Below, piece after piece: positions 4,152-6,040 of a DNA stretch of 6,040 nucleotides; position 1 is the stretch's first letter, and each line of letters opens with the position of its first letter. Source of the DNA: Clostridiales bacterium (GTDB lineage Bacteria > Bacillota > Clostridia > Oscillospirales > Ruminococcaceae); NCBI GenBank assembly GCA_012800685.1, contig JAAZIT010000188.1, forward strand, positions 1-6,040. The letters run 5' to 3'. The notes under the pieces were generated by a model. The model saw nothing but the letters and a program-made list of their open reading frames with translations. It did no database searches and had not been told where the DNA came from. A program made the translations under genes and the position numbers.

Positions 4152-6040
4152 CTAACTAATCTGATACTCTTGTTCCACTAGGGTTTCAAAAACAGTTGCA
4201 CCATTGATATACTTAACAGGTACTGGCTTTCCGTTGTAGGTTACTTCTAAAATTTCTTTTGAAACTATTTTACAAACACTGCCTGCAAGTGATTTTACCG
4301 ATAAACAAATAATTTTTTCGTTTTCCCATTTAGCAGAAATTTCAAAACCACCTCTTGCCTTTAGTCCTCTAAACTCGCCATTTGACCACTTAGCTGGTAG
4401 TGCTGGAAGAAGTATTATTTCACCATTTTCACTTTGTAAAACTGCTTCTGCAATTCCTGCTGTTCCTCCAAAATTTCCGTCAATTTGGAACGGTGGGTGT
4501 GAGTCAAACATATTTGGGTTCGTTGAGGCACTTAAAAGTGATTTTATATTTTCGTGTACCTTTTCTCCCTCAAAAAGTCTTGCCCAATGGTTTATTATCC
4601 ATGCCCTGCTCCAGCCAGTATGTCCACCACCATGTGAAAGTCGCCTTTCTAAAGTAGCTCTTGCAGCACTCGCTAATTCAGGCGTTTTTCTCATTGAAAT
4701 CATATCGGAAGGATATAGTGCAAAAAGCTGTGAGATATGCCTATGTCCAGGCTCAACCTCGTCATAATCCTCAGCCCATTCCTTAATTTGTCCATACTTC
4801 CCAATTTCCGGCTTAGGAATTCTTTCTCTAATCTCCTCAAGCTTTTGGGTATATTCGTCTCTTACTCCTAGTATATCAGCCGACTCAATTACAGCAGTAA
4901 AAAGCTCAAACAAAATTTGTGAATCCATTGAAGGCCCTGCACAAATTGCCCCTTGAGTGTTGCTTTCGGTTAAATATGTGTTTTCAGGAGAAACTGACGG
5001 ACAGGTTACCAGTCTCCCCTTTTTATCCTCAATTAGAAAATCAACAAAAAAATCTGTTGCTTCCTTAAGGGTTTCGTATTTATCCTTTAAAAATTCTTTG
5101 TCCTGTGTGAACTTATAATGCTCCCAAATATGTGTACAGAGCCATGCAGCGCCCATAGGCCACTGTGTCCCAGGCATCCATAAATCCTGTGGTGCTGTAT
5201 CCCCCCACAAATCCGTATTATGATGTGCCACAAATCCGCCGCAGTTATACATCTCTTTCGCTGTAATCCTGCCGTTTGGACGCATTTTTTCCACAATATC
5301 AAAAAGTGGCTGATGAAGCTCAGACAAATTGCAAATTTCAACTGGCCAATAGTTCATTTCGGTATTAATATTAATAGTGTACTTTCCACCCCAAGCAGGC
5401 CACATATTTTCGTTCCAAATTCCCTGAAGATTTAGAGGAAGTGTTCCTTGACGGCTTCCTGAAATCATTAGGTATCTTCCGAAATTAAAATACATCTCGA
5501 CAAGCTTATTATCCTCGCCATCATTTTTTATATTTTCAAGTCTTTCGTTAGTTGGAAGTTTAGAAGCACCGTTACTATTGTCCTCAAGTTTTAAATCACA
5601 GCGATTATAAAAGCTTTTGTAATCAGAAATATGTCTTTCATTTAACTGGTCAAAGGTCTTTGAAAGAGCATTTTCGCAATCTAAAAGAGCAAGCTCCCTA
5701 TAGTTTTCATGTCTGTAATCTGTACGGCAAGACACCGCAATAACAACCTCGTCACAATTCTCACAAGCAAGATAGTTTCCGTAAATTTTACATTCCCCAC
5801 CAGAGGCTTTAGTCTTTATATATGAAGAAAAGTTAATTCCGTCCTCGCCACCCATTCCACCAAAATAGTGGATAGTATTCTCGTCTATTGGTGAGTTGCT
5901 ATCAAAATAATCATCTCTACCGTCAATGCCAATTCTAATGCTAATACTTTTTTCTTTGTCAGCCTTAATTCTTATTAAAATAACCTCATCTGGATTAGAG
6001 GCAATAACCTCTCTTGTATAAGCTATACCACCAGAAACAA
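4152..6040 (-). CDS. GH95 family alpha-L-fucosidase, N-terminus outside the window
   Basis: The frame stays open from its stop to the right edge, so the internal ATG at 5855 is not the start; residues here are numbered from the codon at 6038. GH95 enzymes hydrolyse alpha-1,2-linked L-fucose with inversion, and some members act on alpha-L-galactose. The 628 visible residues begin in the N-terminal beta-sandwich (YTREVIASNPDEVILIRI, about 7-24). A helical linker follows (about 121-153), then the (alpha/alpha)6 catalytic barrel with LPTNERL, GTLPLNLQGIWN and NINTEMNYWP. The two asparagines of NIN (223, 225), the glutamate of SPEN (352) and the aspartate of DGNFG (520) match by pattern the catalytic Asn-Asn-Glu-Asp set of the Bifidobacterium enzyme AfcA. 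GHRHISQLFALYP and GGGHTGWSRAW are also present. About 120-150 N-terminal residues are missing, so secretion cannot be judged. The gene ends in tandem TAG stops. It is likely a separate unit from purB. Confidence 0.93.
   Translation of the reverse strand, partial: VSGGIAYTREVIASNPDEVILIRIKADKEKSISIRIGIDGRDDYFDSNSPIDENTIHYFGGMGGEDGINFSSYIKTKASGGECKIYGNYLACENCDEVVIAVSCRTDYRHENYRELALLDCENALSKTFDQLNERHISDYKSFYNRCDLKLEDNSNGASKLPTNERLENIKNDGEDNKLVEMYFNFGRYLMISGSRQGTLPLNLQGIWNENMWPAWGGKYTININTEMNYWPVEICNLSELHQPLFDIVEKMRPNGRITAKEMYNCGGFVAHHNTDLWGDTAPQDLWMPGTQWPMGAAWLCTHIWEHYKFTQDKEFLKDKYETLKEATDFFVDFLIEDKKGRLVTCPSVSPENTYLTESNTQGAICAGPSMDSQILFELFTAVIESADILGVRDEYTQKLEEIRERIPKPEIGKYGQIKEWAEDYDEVEPGHRHISQLFALYPSDMISMRKTPELASAARATLERRLSHGGGHTGWSRAWIINHWARLFEGEKVHENIKSLLSASTNPNMFDSHPPFQIDGNFGGTAGIAEAVLQSENGEIILLPALPAKWSNGEFRGLKARGGFEISAKWENEKIICLSVKSLAGSVCKIVSKEILEVTYNGKPVPVKYINGATVFETLVEQEYQIS

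Noticed and set aside
4152..5855. Treating the ATG at 5855 as the start of the fucosidase
   Set aside because: The frame upstream of it is open to the window edge and encodes typical GH95 N-domain sequence (YTREVIASNPDEV), so this methionine is internal.

Overview
The window is A+T-rich by eye, with short intergenic gaps, strong GGAGG/AAAGG ribosome-binding sites and every supported gene on the minus strand. It looks like a low-G+C anaerobic Firmicute of the class Clostridia, probably from a gut. That placement rests on base composition, the type of PurB, and the family-95 glycoside hydrolase; no RNA gene or lineage marker confirms it.

Layout from right to left, in the direction of transcription. 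(1) From the right edge to 4152 lies most of a GH95 alpha-L-fucosidase-type enzyme whose N-terminus is outside the window. (2) From 4151 to 3742 there is a 410-base non-coding gap. It holds a perfect A/T palindrome just past the hydrolase stop, a heptamer repeat array (TTGCTAG and decayed copies), a hairpin terminator, and a good extended -10 promoter for the next gene. (3) purB (3741-2305) encodes an adenylosuccinate lyase of the same type as the animal enzyme. (4) A 50-base gap carries a second promoter whose predicted start of transcription falls on the Shine-Dalgarno of the next gene. (5) A compact cluster follows: a double zinc-ribbon protein (2254-1937), a DUF2085 membrane protein beginning at its stop codon, and metY, O-acetylhomoserine sulfhydrylase (1545-274). 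The cluster closes with a clean 12-bp terminator at 235-262. (6) Positions 1-234 hold no gene that I can support.

The fucosidase is separated from the rest by a terminator and a promoter, so it is likely its own transcription unit. purB, the zinc-ribbon gene, the DUF2085 gene and metY are co-directional with gaps of 50 bases or less and a single terminator at the end. They can form one operon with an internal promoter ahead of the zinc-ribbon gene. PurB (purine synthesis) and MetY (methionine/homocysteine synthesis) are housekeeping enzymes. The two small cysteine-rich proteins between them have no known function. They look like a translationally coupled pair and are the least understood part of the window. 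I do not see a clear new defence, mobile or biosynthetic system here.
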